Translations under genes and position numbers: made by a program
Part shown: piece after piece, positions 51,349 through 60,692 of the stretch
Numbering within the stretch: the first letter of the stretch is position 1
How the letters are laid out: the number at the start of each line of letters is the position of its first letter
From: Brevundimonas goettingensis
GTDB taxonomy: Bacteria > Pseudomonadota > Alphaproteobacteria > Caulobacterales > Caulobacteraceae
NCBI RefSeq assembly: GCF_017487405.1
Contig: NZ_CP062222.1
Location: 3,598,501 to 3,662,500 of the forward strand
Length of the DNA stretch: 64,000 nt
Reading direction: 5' to 3'
Notes under the pieces: model-generated
What the model was told of the DNA's origin: nothing
The model's database searches: none
What the model saw: only the letters and a program-made list of their open reading frames with translations

Positions 51349-52395
51349 ATGAACGCCCACGCCATCATCAAGCCGGGAACCCCCGGCCTCCTGACCTCCT
51401 CGGCCGCCTACAAGCCGTTCCGCTATCCGTGGGCGTTCGACATGTGGAAGAAGCAGCAGCAAGTCCACTGGATGCCCGAGGAAGTGCCTCTGGGCGAGGA
51501 CATGAAGGACTGGGCCGTCAACCTGAACGACAAGGAGCGCAATCTGCTGACGCAGATCTTCCGCTTCTTCACCCAGTCGGACATCGAGGTCGCGGACAAC
51601 TACATGGAAAAATACGGTCGGGTGTTCAAACCGACCGAGGTCAAGATGATGCTCTCGGCCTTCGCGAACATGGAGACCATCCATATCGCGGCCTATGCCC
51701 TGCTGCTCGAAACCATCGGCATGCCCGAAAGCGAGTTCGGTGCCTTCATGGAATATGAGGCGATGCGGGCCAAGCACGACTACATGGGCCAGTTCGGGGT
51801 AGAGACCGAGGCGGACATCGCCCGCACCCTGGCCATGTTCGGCGGCTTCACCGAGGGGCTTCAGCTGTTCGCGTCGTTCGCGATGCTGATGAACTTCCCG
51901 CGCCAGAACAAGATGAAGGGCATGGGGCAGATCGTGTCCTGGTCGGTGCGCGACGAAAGCCTGCACTGCGACGGCATCATCAAGCTCTATCACGCCTTCA
52001 ACAAGGAAACGGGCTGCGTCACCCCGGCCGTCGCCGATGACATCGTCCAGTGCTGCGAGACCGTGGTCGGTCTGGAAGACAAGTTCATCGACCTGGCCTT
52101 CGAGGCCGGCGACGTGAACGGCATGACGCCGGACGACATCAAGCAATACATCCGCTTCATCGCCGACTGGCGCCTGCGTCAGCTCAAGCTGCCCGAGCTC
52201 TACGGCATCAAGGAAAACCCCCTGCCCTGGCTGCAGTCCCTGCTGTCGGGCGTCGAACACGCCAACTTCTTCGAGGCCCGCGCCACCGAATACTCCAAGG
52301 CCGCCACGCAAGGGTCCTGGCACGGCGCCGAAGGCGTCTGGGGCGAGTTCGACAAGATGATGGCCCGCCGCGACATGAGCCACGTCCCGGGGTGA
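51349..52395 (+). CDS. nrdB: Ribonucleotide reductase class I beta subunit
   Basis: 348 residues. It holds the di-metal tyrosyl radical that starts catalysis in NrdA. The radical-site pattern E-x-x-H-x-x-x-Y is in METIHIAAYALLLE, the first acidic ligand in FFTQSDIEVADNY, and the second Glu-His set in SVRDESLHCDGI. The C-terminus fits the NrdA-docking tail only loosely. Start ATG 51349; the upstream frame includes the regulatory palindrome and is non-coding. Confidence 0.95.
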   Translation: MNAHAIIKPGTPGLLTSSAAYKPFRYPWAFDMWKKQQQVHWMPEEVPLGEDMKDWAVNLNDKERNLLTQIFRFFTQSDIEVADNYMEKYGRVFKPTEVKMMLSAFANMETIHIAAYALLLETIGMPESEFGAFMEYEAMRAKHDYMGQFGVETEADIARTLAMFGGFTEGLQLFASFAMLMNFPRQNKMKGMGQIVSWSVRDESLHCDGIIKLYHAFNKETGCVTPAVADDIVQCCETVVGLEDKFIDLAFEAGDVNGMTPDDIKQYIRFIADWRLRQLKLPELYGIKENPLPWLQSLLSGVEHANFFEARATEYSKAATQGSWHGAEGVWGEFDKMMARRDMSHVPG

Positions 52396-52408
52396 AGACA
52401 AAGAAAGA

Positions 52409-52561
52409 CCCTCTCCCTGCGGGAGAGGGCTTGAGGCTCGCAGAGCGCAGCGATGCGCGAGCCGAAAGGGTGTGGGAGTTCGCCGCCCACCGGTGGGGGC
52501 ACAACCCCTCACCCTCCCGCCGCTCTGCGTCGGACCCCTCCCTCTCCCTGGGGGAGAGGGG
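52409..52561. repeat. Composite palindromic repeat with two CCCTCTCCC hairpins
   Basis: CCCTCTCCC-TGC-GGGAGAGGG (52409-52429) and CCCTCTCCC-TGG-GGGAGAGGG (52540-52560) flank about 110 bases that contain another stem GGCTCGC/GCGCGAGCC near 52434-52466. This is the style of dispersed REP/MITE-like elements in high-GC proteobacteria. The unit fills the whole gap between nrdB and the oxidoreductase gene and may also act as a terminator. Confidence 0.65.
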
Positions 52562-52573
52562 TAAGGACAGCAG

Positions 52574-53614
52574 ATGACTCTTTTGAACAAAGCCCTTCTG
52601 AATGTGGGACTGGTCGGCTACGGCTTCGCCGGAAAGACCTTCCACGCCCCGCTGATCTCGGCCTGCCCGGACCTCAGCCTCCACACCGTCGTCTCGACCC
52701 GGCCCGAGGCCGTCCACGCCGACTGGCCCGAGGCCCGCGTCGTCCCAGACCTCGCGACGGCCCTCGCCGACCCTGAGATCGACCTCGTCGTCATCGCCAC
52801 CCCCGACGCCCTGCACGCCGAACAGGCCGAGGCGGCTTTGAACGCCGGCAAGGCGGTGGTGGTCGACAAGCCCTTCGCCCTCAGCCTCGCCGACGCCCGC
52901 CGGGTGGTTGACCTGGCGGATGAGAAGGGCCTCTTCCTCTCCGTCTTCCAGAACCGCCGCTGGGACGCCGACTTCCTCGCCCTGAAGGCCGAGATCGCCT
53001 CGGGCCGCCTCGGCCGGATCGTCACCTATGAGAGCCATTTCGACCGCTACCGCCCGGTGGTCCGCGACCGCTGGCGCGAAGCCCCCGGCGCCGGGGTCTG
53101 GCAGGACCTCGGCCCCCATCTGATCGATCAGGCCCTCAATCTGTTCGGCCGCCCCGAGGGCATCACCTGCGACCTCGCCATCCAGCGCGACGGCGGCCTG
53201 TCGCCCGACCGGGCCCATGCGACCCTGCGCTATGACGGCGGCCTGCGGGTGGTGCTCAACGCCGCCATGCTGATCGCCGCCCCCGATGTCCGCTTTGCCG
53301 TCCATGGCTCCAGGGCCAGCTTCCTGACCTCGGGCCTCGACCCGCAGGAGGACCAGCTCAAGGCCGGGATGGTCCCGGGCGCCCCCGGCTGGGGCGTCGA
53401 TCCCTCTCCCCCGACGATCGTCGAGGGCGAGACCGGCGCCCGCACCTCCGCCCCCGGCCCCGCCGGCGACTATCCCGCCTACTACGCCGCTGTCGCCAAG
53501 GCCGTGCGCGGCGAAGGCCCCAACCCGGTCCCGCCGTCGGAAGCCCTGATGGTCATGGAGGTGCTGGAGGCCGGGATGATCAGCAGCCGCGAAGGCAGGG
53601 AGGTCGCCCTCTAG
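52574..53614 (+). CDS. Gfo/Idh/MocA-family oxidoreductase
   Basis: 346 residues. Rossmann start LNVGLVGYGFAGKTFHAPLI, then the family motif VVVDKPFALSLADARR (EKP variant, here DKP) and DLGPHLIDQALNLFG with the catalytic His. This resembles YdgJ-type dehydrogenases. Substrate, perhaps a sugar or inositol derivative, is unknown. It is convergent with the MsrP-like gene, overlapping its stop by 4 bases. Confidence 0.88.
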   Translation: MTLLNKALLNVGLVGYGFAGKTFHAPLISACPDLSLHTVVSTRPEAVHADWPEARVVPDLATALADPEIDLVVIATPDALHAEQAEAALNAGKAVVVDKPFALSLADARRVVDLADEKGLFLSVFQNRRWDADFLALKAEIASGRLGRIVTYESHFDRYRPVVRDRWREAPGAGVWQDLGPHLIDQALNLFGRPEGITCDLAIQRDGGLSPDRAHATLRYDGGLRVVLNAAMLIAAPDVRFAVHGSRASFLTSGLDPQEDQLKAGMVPGAPGWGVDPSPPTIVEGETGARTSAPGPAGDYPAYYAAVAKAVRGEGPNPVPPSEALMVMEVLEAGMISSREGREVAL

Positions 53615-54375
53615 ATCCCCGCGTACCATTCATAGCCGCGGTCGGGCCAGTAACCGCCCTTGCCGCCCTCGATATGGTCGAAGCTTTCGACCGCCTCGAT
53701 CCGCCGGATGTATTTGGCGTGTTTGTAGCCCAGCTGCCGCTCGACCCTCAGCCTCAGGGGCGCGCCGTGCGGAACGCCCAGGACCTCGCCGTTCATGTCG
53801 TAGGCGAGGATGGTCTGGGGGTGGCGGGCGTCGATCAGGTCGATGCTCTCATAGTACCGGGGCCCGTCCTCGGTCTGGGTCAGGGCGTCGAAACAGTGGA
53901 AGACGATGTATTTCGCCTCGGGCCTGAGGCCGGCCTCGTCCAGCAGGGCCGACAGCTTCGCCCCCGACCACTGGCCGATCGCCGTCCAGCCCTCGACGCA
54001 GTCGTGTTTGGTGATCTGGATGCGGGACGGCCGGGCCCTGAGCTCGGCCAGCGAAAGGCGTAAGGGGCGTTCCACCAGACCGCCGATCTCCAGCCGGTAG
54101 TCGGCGAAACCGTTGGCCTTGAGCGCCAGATAGTCGGCCGCCGCCGGGTCGATCGAGCCGTTGGGCTTGAAGTCGGGCGAGATCTGGTCAGCCCCATATT
54201 CCGGGGCCAGGGCGTCGCGGGGCAGGATCAGCCGTTGGGCCGCCTTGGTCAGGCTCTCGGCCGAGACCAGCAACCGGGTCCCGATCTGCGACCCGCGCTC
54301 GCAGGCCGACAGGGCCATGACCCCGGCGGTGGCAAGGGCTCTGACCAGCCAGCTCCGGCGGTTCAGACTACTCAC
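53611..54375 (-). CDS. Periplasmic molybdopterin oxidoreductase, MsrP/SuoX-like
   Basis: 254 residues. The Mo-coordinating Cys is in ITKHDCVEGWTAIGQWSG, the diagnostic block of the sulfite-oxidase/MsrP fold, with DMNGEVLGVPHGAPLRL and GYKHAKYIRRIE further on. The signal combines a twin-arginine motif (NRRSWLV) with a lipobox (LSAC, Cys24), so it may be a Tat-exported lipoprotein. The upstream cytochrome b gene overlaps it by 8 bases; together they resemble MsrPQ, which repairs oxidised methionine, though this branch may have another substrate. Confidence 0.82.
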   Translation of the reverse strand: MSSLNRRSWLVRALATAGVMALSACERGSQIGTRLLVSAESLTKAAQRLILPRDALAPEYGADQISPDFKPNGSIDPAAADYLALKANGFADYRLEIGGLVERPLRLSLAELRARPSRIQITKHDCVEGWTAIGQWSGAKLSALLDEAGLRPEAKYIVFHCFDALTQTEDGPRYYESIDLIDARHPQTILAYDMNGEVLGVPHGAPLRLRVERQLGYKHAKYIRRIEAVESFDHIEGGKGGYWPDRGYEWYAGI

Positions 54376-55156
54376 GGTCGGCCTCCTCTTTCGAGGGCTC
54401 GATGACGAACCAGCCGGTGATCATGGCCCGCATGTTGTTGGCGAGCCCCGTCCAGATCACCAGCCCGACATGGACCAGAAGGAAGAGGAGGATCAGGTTC
54501 GCCGAGATGAAATGCAGGGTCCGCGCCGACTGCCGCCCGCCCATCAGCTCCAGCAGGACCCCGCCTATGGCGTTGAACCCCGGCGACATCGACAGCCCCG
54601 TGATCAGCATCATCGGCAGGACCACCAGCACCATCGCCGCATAGGTCAGCTTCTGGATGACGTTATAGGCGCGGGCCTCGCCGTCCTTGGGGAAGTGGAG
54701 ACGGGCGTGTTTCTTCACCGAGGGCCAGAAGCCCTTGAGGTCGGTAGTCGTCGGCCACAGCCGGGTCTGGAACCGCCTAGTGAGGAAGGCGAAGGCCAGC
54801 CAGACCAGCCCATTGATGACAAACAGCCAGGCGAAGAAGAAATGCCAGCGCCGGGCCGTCGCCAGATCCCGACCCTGAGGCAGCAGCAGCCAGTCGGGGA
54901 TGGTCGGGATGTCGAGCCAGGGCTCGGCGAAGGTCGACTTCAGCCCCCAGTAGAGATGCGGATGGGCCAGCAGGATATTGGCCCCGCTCATCAGGAGGAC
55001 GATCACCGCCGTGGCGTTGATCCAGTGCCCGATGCGGACCCAGACGGGATGGCGGAAGGTGTCGGTGCGGCCTCCCGGCAGGGGGCGGTCTTCATGGGAA
55101 GAGGTGACGGGAGCCGGGACCTCGGCCGGAATCTCGTCGACAGTCTGATCCATCAT
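54368..55156 (-). CDS. Cytochrome b membrane subunit for the molybdoenzyme
   Basis: 262 residues with about four membrane segments. Conserved His residues near segments (IGHWINATAVIVLLMSG, RRWHFFFAWLFVING, LHFISANLILLFLLVHVGLVIW) are placed to bind two b hemes, as in the cytochrome b/b6 and Ni-Fe-hydrogenase cytochrome family. It probably delivers electrons from the quinone pool to the MsrP-like enzyme encoded downstream. Its N-terminal 30 residues are acidic. Start MMDQ at 55156 or three bases later. Confidence 0.82.
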   Translation of the reverse strand: MMDQTVDEIPAEVPAPVTSSHEDRPLPGGRTDTFRHPVWVRIGHWINATAVIVLLMSGANILLAHPHLYWGLKSTFAEPWLDIPTIPDWLLLPQGRDLATARRWHFFFAWLFVINGLVWLAFAFLTRRFQTRLWPTTTDLKGFWPSVKKHARLHFPKDGEARAYNVIQKLTYAAMVLVVLPMMLITGLSMSPGFNAIGGVLLELMGGRQSARTLHFISANLILLFLLVHVGLVIWTGLANNMRAMITGWFVIEPSKEEADRE

Positions 55157-55216
55157 CGAGGCCTCCCTGCCCGTGCGTCATCGAAGACTACGCCCGGACG
55201 CGCAGGGAGGTTACCC

Positions 55217-55492
55217 CTATTCGTCTTCCCCGAAGCGGGTGGCGACCAGTTCGTTCAAGGCCTCGATGGCCTCGGCGGCGTCGGAGCCCTCGGCGGAGAT
55301 GTCGATGGTGCAGCCGTTGCCGGCGCCCAGCATCAGCAGGCCCATGATCGAGCGGGCGTCCACCGTGGTGCCGTCGCGCGTGACCTGGATCTCGGATTCG
55401 AAGCTGGAGGCCAGCTTCACGAACTTGGCCGAGGCCCGGGCGTGCAGACCCCGGGTGTTGCAGATGTTCGCGGTGGCCGAGGATGTGGGCAT
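55217..55492 (-). CDS. ptsH: HPr phosphocarrier protein
   Basis: 91 residues from ATG 55492. The active His17 is in NTRGLHARASAKFVKLA, and the regulatory Ser48 in DARSIMGLLML is the target of HprK. It carries phosphate from enzyme I to EIIA. Coupled with EIIA (10 bases apart) and hprK upstream in the regulatory PTS operon. Membrane sugar permeases are absent nearby, so control of metabolism or the envelope is the likely job. Confidence 0.95.
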   Translation of the reverse strand: MPTSSATANICNTRGLHARASAKFVKLASSFESEIQVTRDGTTVDARSIMGLLMLGAGNGCTIDISAEGSDAAEAIEALNELVATRFGEDE

Positions 55493-55502
55493 GCGGTGGT
55501 CC

Positions 55503-55907
55503 CTATTTCTCGCCCGCCAGAACCCAGGAGGCGACCGAGATGTATTTGCGGCCGGCGTCCTGGGCATGGGCGACGCAGGCTTCCAATGTCTCGCGCCCGC
55601 GCACGCTGGCCAGCTTGATCAGCATCGGCAGGTTCAGTCCGGCGATGACCTCGGCGTGGGTCTGCTCCATCACCGAGATGGCCAGGTTCGACGGCGTGCC
55701 GCCGAACATATCGGTCAGCAGGATGACGCCCGAGCCGTCATCGACGGCGGCGGCGGCGTCGACGATGTCGCGCCGGCGGCGCTCCATGTCGTCCTCGGGG
55801 CCGATGCAGATGGCCGCAACGCCCCGTTGAGGGCCCACGACATGCTCCATGGCCGCCAGGAATTCGGAGGCGAGCCCTCCGTGGGTGACGATCACCAGCC
55901 CGATCAT
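55503..55907 (-). CDS. PTS EIIA component, mannose (Man) type
   Basis: 134 residues. The phosphorylated His9 is in IGLVIVTHGGLASEF; LLTDMFGGTPSNLAI and NLPMLIKLA match the IIA-Man fold. No IIB, IIC or IID genes are adjacent. In alphaproteobacteria this protein (often called ManX or EIIAMan) is a regulatory end point of the PTS with HPr and HprK. Confidence 0.93.
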   Translation of the reverse strand: MIGLVIVTHGGLASEFLAAMEHVVGPQRGVAAICIGPEDDMERRRRDIVDAAAAVDDGSGVILLTDMFGGTPSNLAISVMEQTHAEVIAGLNLPMLIKLASVRGRETLEACVAHAQDAGRKYISVASWVLAGEK

Positions 55908-56017
55908 GAAGGCTTCACCAAACTACGCCCCCCGGCCGCAAGTCTTGCGTCTGTCCGCCGGGAAGGGAGCCCCGACCGGACCGCAAGCGGGCCTAGATAG
56001 AGGAAACCGGAGCCGGT

Positions 56018-56479
56018 TTAAAGCGGTGCGACATCAAGCCCGGCGAGTGTGGCCTTCAGGGCCGCCTCGACGGTGTTCGCCGCGGACACCGGACGGGTGT
56101 CCAAAACGAGCCGGGGCAGGCTCAGGCCGCAGACGGTGGTGGTCTCCGGCAGGGGCAGGCGTTCGACCGGCTCGGGCCCGCAGCGGATCACCAGGGCGAT
56201 CCGGGCAAGGGGGCGTGCGGACGACGGGACGATGCCCAGCCCACGGGCCTCGATCAGGTTGGCGATGCGCACGGGCGCCTTGGCCCAGACCGCGCCGCCC
56301 GAGGCCCAGACCTCGCAATAGTCGTCGGCGACCAGCCGCCAGCCCAGGCCGATCAGCCGCAGGGCCAGGTCGCTCTTGCCCGATCCCGACGGTCCGGTCA
56401 GCAGGACGCCGCTCCAGCCTTTCGGGCCGAAGCGGGCGACGGCGGTCGCGTGGATGGAGCCGGTCTTGTGGCGGGTCAT
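56018..56479 (-). CDS. hprK: HPr kinase/phosphorylase, short alphaproteobacterial form
   Basis: 153 residues. Only the C-terminal catalytic domain of HprK is present, as usual in alphaproteobacteria. The Walker A is GPSGSGKS (residues 29-36), followed by VADDYCEVW and RGLGIV, which match the family's capping and signature regions. It phosphorylates HPr on Ser48. It sits 9 bases after chvG and before EIIA; the rapZ gene that commonly follows is missing. Confidence 0.92.
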   Translation of the reverse strand: MTRHKTGSIHATAVARFGPKGWSGVLLTGPSGSGKSDLALRLIGLGWRLVADDYCEVWASGGAVWAKAPVRIANLIEARGLGIVPSSARPLARIALVIRCGPEPVERLPLPETTTVCGLSLPRLVLDTRPVSAANTVEAALKATLAGLDVAPL

Positions 56480-56488
56480 GGAGAGACC

Positions 56489-58141
56489 CTAGCCGCGCCG
56501 GATGACAGCCAGATGAGTCGTCGGCAGATCGACGCGGAAGCGGGCGCCGGCGACCGAACCGTCCGGGCTCGCGCGGTTCTCGGCGATGACCCGGCCGCCG
56601 TGGGCCTCGACGATCTGGCGCACGATAGACAGGCCGAGGCCCGAGTTGGCGCCGAAGACCGTGCCCCCCATCCCCTGACCTCGGGGCCGGGAGGTGTAGA
56701 AGCGTTCGAAGACCGTCTCGAGGTTGTCGGAAGGGATGCCGGGGCCGTCGTCGTCGACGGTCACGCTGAGCGCCCGTGTCGGATCGGCCTCGTTGCGATG
56801 CAGCTCGACCCGGACCTCGCCGCCCGCCGGGCTGAACGAGCGGGCGTTGTCGATCAGGTTGCGGAACACCTGACCCAGCGGCCCGTCGCGGCCCAGCACC
56901 CGGGTGTCGCCGGTCCCGGGCGTCAGACGTACCGTCGCCTCGCCCGGCTTGGCGGTGGTCTCATAGATGCCGACGATGTCGCCGATCAGGACATTGAGGT
57001 CGATCGGCCGGGGCCGGTCGCGCGACAGTTCGGCATCGAGGCGCGAGGCGTTGGAGATGTCGGTGATCAGCCGGTCCAGCCGTTTGACGTCGGCCTGGAG
57101 CAGGGCGGTCAGCCGGTCGCGCTGGCTCTGGTCCTTGACGAGGTCGAGGGTCTCCAGCGCCGAGCGGATCGAGGTCAGGGGGTTCTTGATCTCATGCGAG
57201 ACGTCGGCGGCGAAGGCCTCGATGGCGTCCATCCGGTCCGACAGGGTCTCGGTCATGCTCTCCAGCGAGCGGGCCAGGTCGCCGATCTCGTCCTTGCGGC
57301 CTTCGAGGTCGGGCAGGGAGATGGCGCGGGCGCGGCCCTGTTTGACCTCGTCGGCGGCGGCCGACAGCCGCATCACCGGCCGGGCCACGAACAGGTGCAG
57401 CAAGAGCGACGCCAGAAGGTTGACCGCCAGGGCCACCAGGGCGAAGGGCGTCAGGGCCCGGCGCTGGTTGTCGAGGATTTCGTCGACGTCGCCAGCCTCC
57501 AGCGTCAGGACGCCGAGGATCTTCTGGACATGGCGCACGGGAATGGAGACGGAGACCACGCGGTCGCCGGTCTCCGACACGCGCACCTCGGCCTGGGGTT
57601 CGCCGCGCAGGGCGCGCTCGACCTCGGCGATCAGGGCGGCCTCCGCCTTGCGGACTGTGGCGGCGTTGCGTTCTTCCGTCTTGCGCGTGTCCGGCGCCCG
57701 GGACCCGGCTGGCCGTGCCGGGGGCAGGGGGGCGCCGGGAATGTTTTCGGTGACCGTATAGCTGTCGAGGAACAGCAGGCCGTCAGCGTCGTAGAGACGC
57801 GCCCTCTGGCCCTCGGGGATGAAGATGTCCCGCAGCAGGCCGGGGGTCTTTTCGATGTTGAACTGCGGGATCGGCTCGCCGACCGTATATTCCTTGTCCG
57901 CCAGCACATTGGCCAGCAGCTCGGCCTGGGCGATCAGGGTTTCCTCGCGCGCCTCGACCAGGCCGCGCCGCCACTCGTTGAGCAGCAGGGCGCCGCCGAA
58001 CAGGATCAGCAGGCTGAGCAGGTTCAGGACGAGAATCAGCCCGCCCAGCCGCGACCCGCCGAAGCGTTTCAGGCGGCGGGTCGTGGCCTCTTCACCCTCG
58101 CGGGCGGGATCAGCTTTCGCGGTATCGGTATCCGACGCCAT
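56489..58141 (-). CDS. chvG: ChvG-type sensor histidine kinase
   Basis: 550 residues from ATG 58141. Two membrane segments ([20 protein letters not shown] and [18 protein letters not shown]) flank a periplasmic domain of about 210 residues with [21 protein letters not shown] domain follows, then H-box [21 protein letters not shown] and ATP boxes [19 protein letters not shown] and NSGLGLSIV. ChvG senses acid or envelope stress with ChvI. The start lies inside the 3' end of chvI (32-base overlap). Confidence 0.92.
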   Translation of the reverse strand: MASDTDTAKADPAREGEEATTRRLKRFGGSRLGGLILVLNLLSLLILFGGALLLNEWRRGLVEAREETLIAQAELLANVLADKEYTVGEPIPQFNIEKTPGLLRDIFIPEGQRARLYDADGLLFLDSYTVTENIPGAPLPPARPAGSRAPDTRKTEERNAATVRKAEAALIAEVERALRGEPQAEVRVSETGDRVVSVSIPVRHVQKILGVLTLEAGDVDEILDNQRRALTPFALVALAVNLLASLLLHLFVARPVMRLSAAADEVKQGRARAISLPDLEGRKDEIGDLARSLESMTETLSDRMDAIEAFAADVSHEIKNPLTSIRSALETLDLVKDQSQRDRLTALLQADVKRLDRLITDISNASRLDAELSRDRPRPIDLNVLIGDIVGIYETTAKPGEATVRLTPGTGDTRVLGRDGPLGQVFRNLIDNARSFSPAGGEVRVELHRNEADPTRALSVTVDDDGPGIPSDNLETVFERFYTSRPRGQGMGGTVFGANSGLGLSIVRQIVEAHGGRVIAENRASPDGSVAGARFRVDLPTTHLAVIRRG

Positions 58142-58814
58142 ACAGGGTCTCGATGGCGTCGAACTCGTTGTCGACCACGCGGAACTTCTTGCGCATCCGC
58201 TTGACGTGGCTGTCGATGGTGCGGTCGTCGACATAGACCTGATCGTCGTAGGCGGCGTCCATCAGGTTGTCGCGGCTCTTCACGAAGCCGGGGCGCTGGG
58301 CCAGGGCCTGAAGCAGCAGGAACTCGGTGACCGTCAGCTTGACCGGCTTGCCGTCCCAGGTGCTCTCGTGACGGGCCGGGTCCATGACCAGCTTGCCGCG
58401 ACGGATGGCCTTGCCGGAAATCTCGGCCGAGGGCTCGGGCTCGCCGCCGTCGGCGCCGGTGCGGCGCAGCAGGGCCTTGACCCGTTCGATCAGCAGACGC
58501 TGGCTGAACGGCTTGTGGATGTAATCGTCGGCGCCGAGGTTGAATCCGAGGATCTCGTCGATCTCCTCGTCCTTGGACGTCAGCATAATGACGGGGATCT
58601 GCGAGGTCTGGCGCAGCCGGCGCAGGACTTCCATCCCGTCCATGCGCGGCATCTTCACATCCAGGATGGCCAGGTCCGGCGGGCTGGCTTCCAGCGCCTC
58701 CAGTCCGGTGGCGCCGTCGTGATAGGCCGTGATCTTGTGGCCATGGCTTTCGAGCGCCAGGGACACGGAGGCGACGATGTTCTCGTCGTCGTCGACCAGG
58801 GTGATATTGGCCAA
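58110..58814 (-). CDS. chvI: ChvI-type OmpR-family response regulator
   Basis: 234 residues. Receiver: [14 protein letters not shown] and phosphoacceptor Asp52 in [16 protein letters not shown], Lys in YIHKPFS. The winged helix has [17 protein letters not shown] and [19 protein letters not shown], with GVGYRYRES at the end. It regulates envelope and stress genes with ChvG. The start is TTG 58814, supported by GAGGAGG 6 bases upstream and giving the family N-terminus ([13 protein letters not shown]); the longer frame is unlikely. Confidence 0.93.
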   Translation of the reverse strand: MANITLVDDDENIVASVSLALESHGHKITAYHDGATGLEALEASPPDLAILDVKMPRMDGMEVLRRLRQTSQIPVIMLTSKDEEIDEILGFNLGADDYIHKPFSQRLLIERVKALLRRTGADGGEPEPSAEISGKAIRRGKLVMDPARHESTWDGKPVKLTVTEFLLLQALAQRPGFVKSRDNLMDAAYDDQVYVDDRTIDSHVKRMRKKFRVVDNEFDAIETLYGVGYRYRES

Positions 58815-58979
58815 GCGGGGCCTCCTCAAATCGTGGGCGGTCAATCGGTTCGACCCGATCAACGCACTTCAAGCGTAACCGTTCGACTGTAATCGCGGTG
58901 ACATTACGGCCACAGCCCATCGGAACCAAGCGTTTAGGGGCTCAACCTCGCCTTAAAGCCTCTGTGCGAGGGTGGCGGA

Positions 58980-60689
58980 ATGGCCGGACCTGTCCATTAC
59001 GAGATCTATATCCGCAAGACGGCGCCCTCGCCCTGGACCCTGTCCATGGCGACCGAGGACCGCAAGAACGCGATCGAAACCGCCGAGGACCTGATGCGCG
59101 ACCGACAGGCGGTGGCGGTCAAGGTCACCAAGGAGACCCTCGATCCGGATACGATGGAGTTCAACACCGTCGTTCTGATGACCCGGGGCGCGGCCGAGGC
59201 GCCCAGGAAGAAGGTCGCCGAGATCGACACCGGACCGGCGTGCAAACAGCCGGGCGATCTCTATACGCCGCATGCGCGCGAACTGATCGGACGGGTGCTG
59301 GAGGACTGGCTGCACCGCAACAGCGCCACCCCCTATGAGCTGCTGCACCGGCCCGATCTGGTGGAGAGGCTGGAGGCCTCCGGGGTCGAGCTGCAGCACG
59401 CGCTTCAGAAGATCGCCATTCCCGAGGCCCAGGCCAACGGAATGGCCACCCACGACCTGATCCGCCACTACCAGAAGCTCACCGGTCAGGCGATGGAGCG
59501 GGTCATCACGGCCGGCCGCCGCAATCTGTTCTCCAACCTGGCCGACCATTCCCTGGCCGATATCGCGCACCGGATCTCGGGCGCGCCGGACCGGGCCTTC
59601 ATCATCGGCGGCGTGATCTGCGGCGCCCTGGTCGGGATCAAGGGGGCCCGGGCGCGGCTCGGGGCCCTGATGGACCTGGCCGACCGGGCTCCGCCGTCGG
59701 GGCCGCCGCGCGCCCTGGTTCTCGTCGGACTTGAACAGATCCTGTGCGAGCTGTTCGCCAGCCGGACCAACCTGGCGGAAATACTCGGTCCGTCGCTGGA
59801 CCAGGGCGGCAGCATGGCCGCCATCGTGCGCATGGTGGCCCCGCGCGAGATCGACCGTCTGGTTCGGGCCGACCCGCGTCTGGCCCTGCTGATGCCCATC
59901 GTCGACGGCCCCGCGGCCCGGCTGGGCGAGCATCTGGCGGCGGGTGAATTCCCGATCCTGGCTGCCTCCCTGGCGCGACTGGTTCTGCGCGAGCTGATGG
60001 GGCCGCGTCGCCTGCGTCCGACCGATCCGGTCGGCGAGATCGACATCCTGCGGACCCTGGCCATGTCCCTGACCGCGACGGCGGGGCGTCTTTTGACGAT
60101 GGAGGAGGTCCAGAACGCCTTCATCGAACGCTCCAAGAGCCTGGTCACCGCCGATTTCGTCCAGGCCTATGTCAGCCTGTGCGAGACCGTCCTGTGCGAG
60201 GCCGAGACCCTGACGCGCCTGTGCGAGAACGTCACCGGCGGCGCCAACAAGCGGTCGGCGGCGCGCTGGCTCGTGGCCTGCGTGACCTCCCTGCGGTTCG
60301 AAACCGAGATGCGCAACGCGACCACGCGTCCGACCCAGAAGCTGCATGTCCTCGCCGGCCTGCAGCGTTCGGTCCGGGCCTGCGCCCTGGCCGAACATGA
60401 CGAGACCCAGATCACCGCCGCCATCGGCGAGGTGGGCGGGGTGGTCGAGGGCGAGGCGAAGCTGACGGCTCAGCTGGCCAAGGCCCAGGCGCCGGCGCCG
60501 CAAAAACTGGCGGTGCTGCTACGGCTGGCGGCCGGAGAGACGGCGCCCTTCGGCCCCGCCGCCGACCGGGCCAAGGCCGAGGTCATCCGCCTGTTCCGGG
60601 CGCCCGACACCCGCGTCGCCCTGGGCGCCGCGCCGGAAGCGCTCGGCGAGCTCAAGGGGTTGATGAAGTCGGCGGGCCTGGCCGCCTAG
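58980..60689 (+). CDS. Large protein of unknown function
   Basis: 569 residues; I do not recognise a family. The first 70 residues (HYEIYIRKTAPSPWTL, then EDRKNAIETAEDLM) look like a small alpha/beta domain also seen at the start of other Caulobacterales proteins. The rest is mainly helical with LIRHYQKLTGQAMERVITAGRRNLFSNL and RSVRACALAEHDETQITAAIGEV. There is no signal peptide, membrane segment or catalytic motif visible, apart from a small Gly/Ala-rich hydrophobic patch (IIGGVICGALVGIKGARARL). It is divergent from chvI, 165 bases away, so might be part of that regulon. Confidence 0.75.
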   Translation: MAGPVHYEIYIRKTAPSPWTLSMATEDRKNAIETAEDLMRDRQAVAVKVTKETLDPDTMEFNTVVLMTRGAAEAPRKKVAEIDTGPACKQPGDLYTPHARELIGRVLEDWLHRNSATPYELLHRPDLVERLEASGVELQHALQKIAIPEAQANGMATHDLIRHYQKLTGQAMERVITAGRRNLFSNLADHSLADIAHRISGAPDRAFIIGGVICGALVGIKGARARLGALMDLADRAPPSGPPRALVLVGLEQILCELFASRTNLAEILGPSLDQGGSMAAIVRMVAPREIDRLVRADPRLALLMPIVDGPAARLGEHLAAGEFPILAASLARLVLRELMGPRRLRPTDPVGEIDILRTLAMSLTATAGRLLTMEEVQNAFIERSKSLVTADFVQAYVSLCETVLCEAETLTRLCENVTGGANKRSAARWLVACVTSLRFETEMRNATTRPTQKLHVLAGLQRSVRACALAEHDETQITAAIGEVGGVVEGEAKLTAQLAKAQAPAPQKLAVLLRLAAGETAPFGPAADRAKAEVIRLFRAPDTRVALGAAPEALGELKGLMKSAGLAA

Positions 60690-60692
60690 GCC

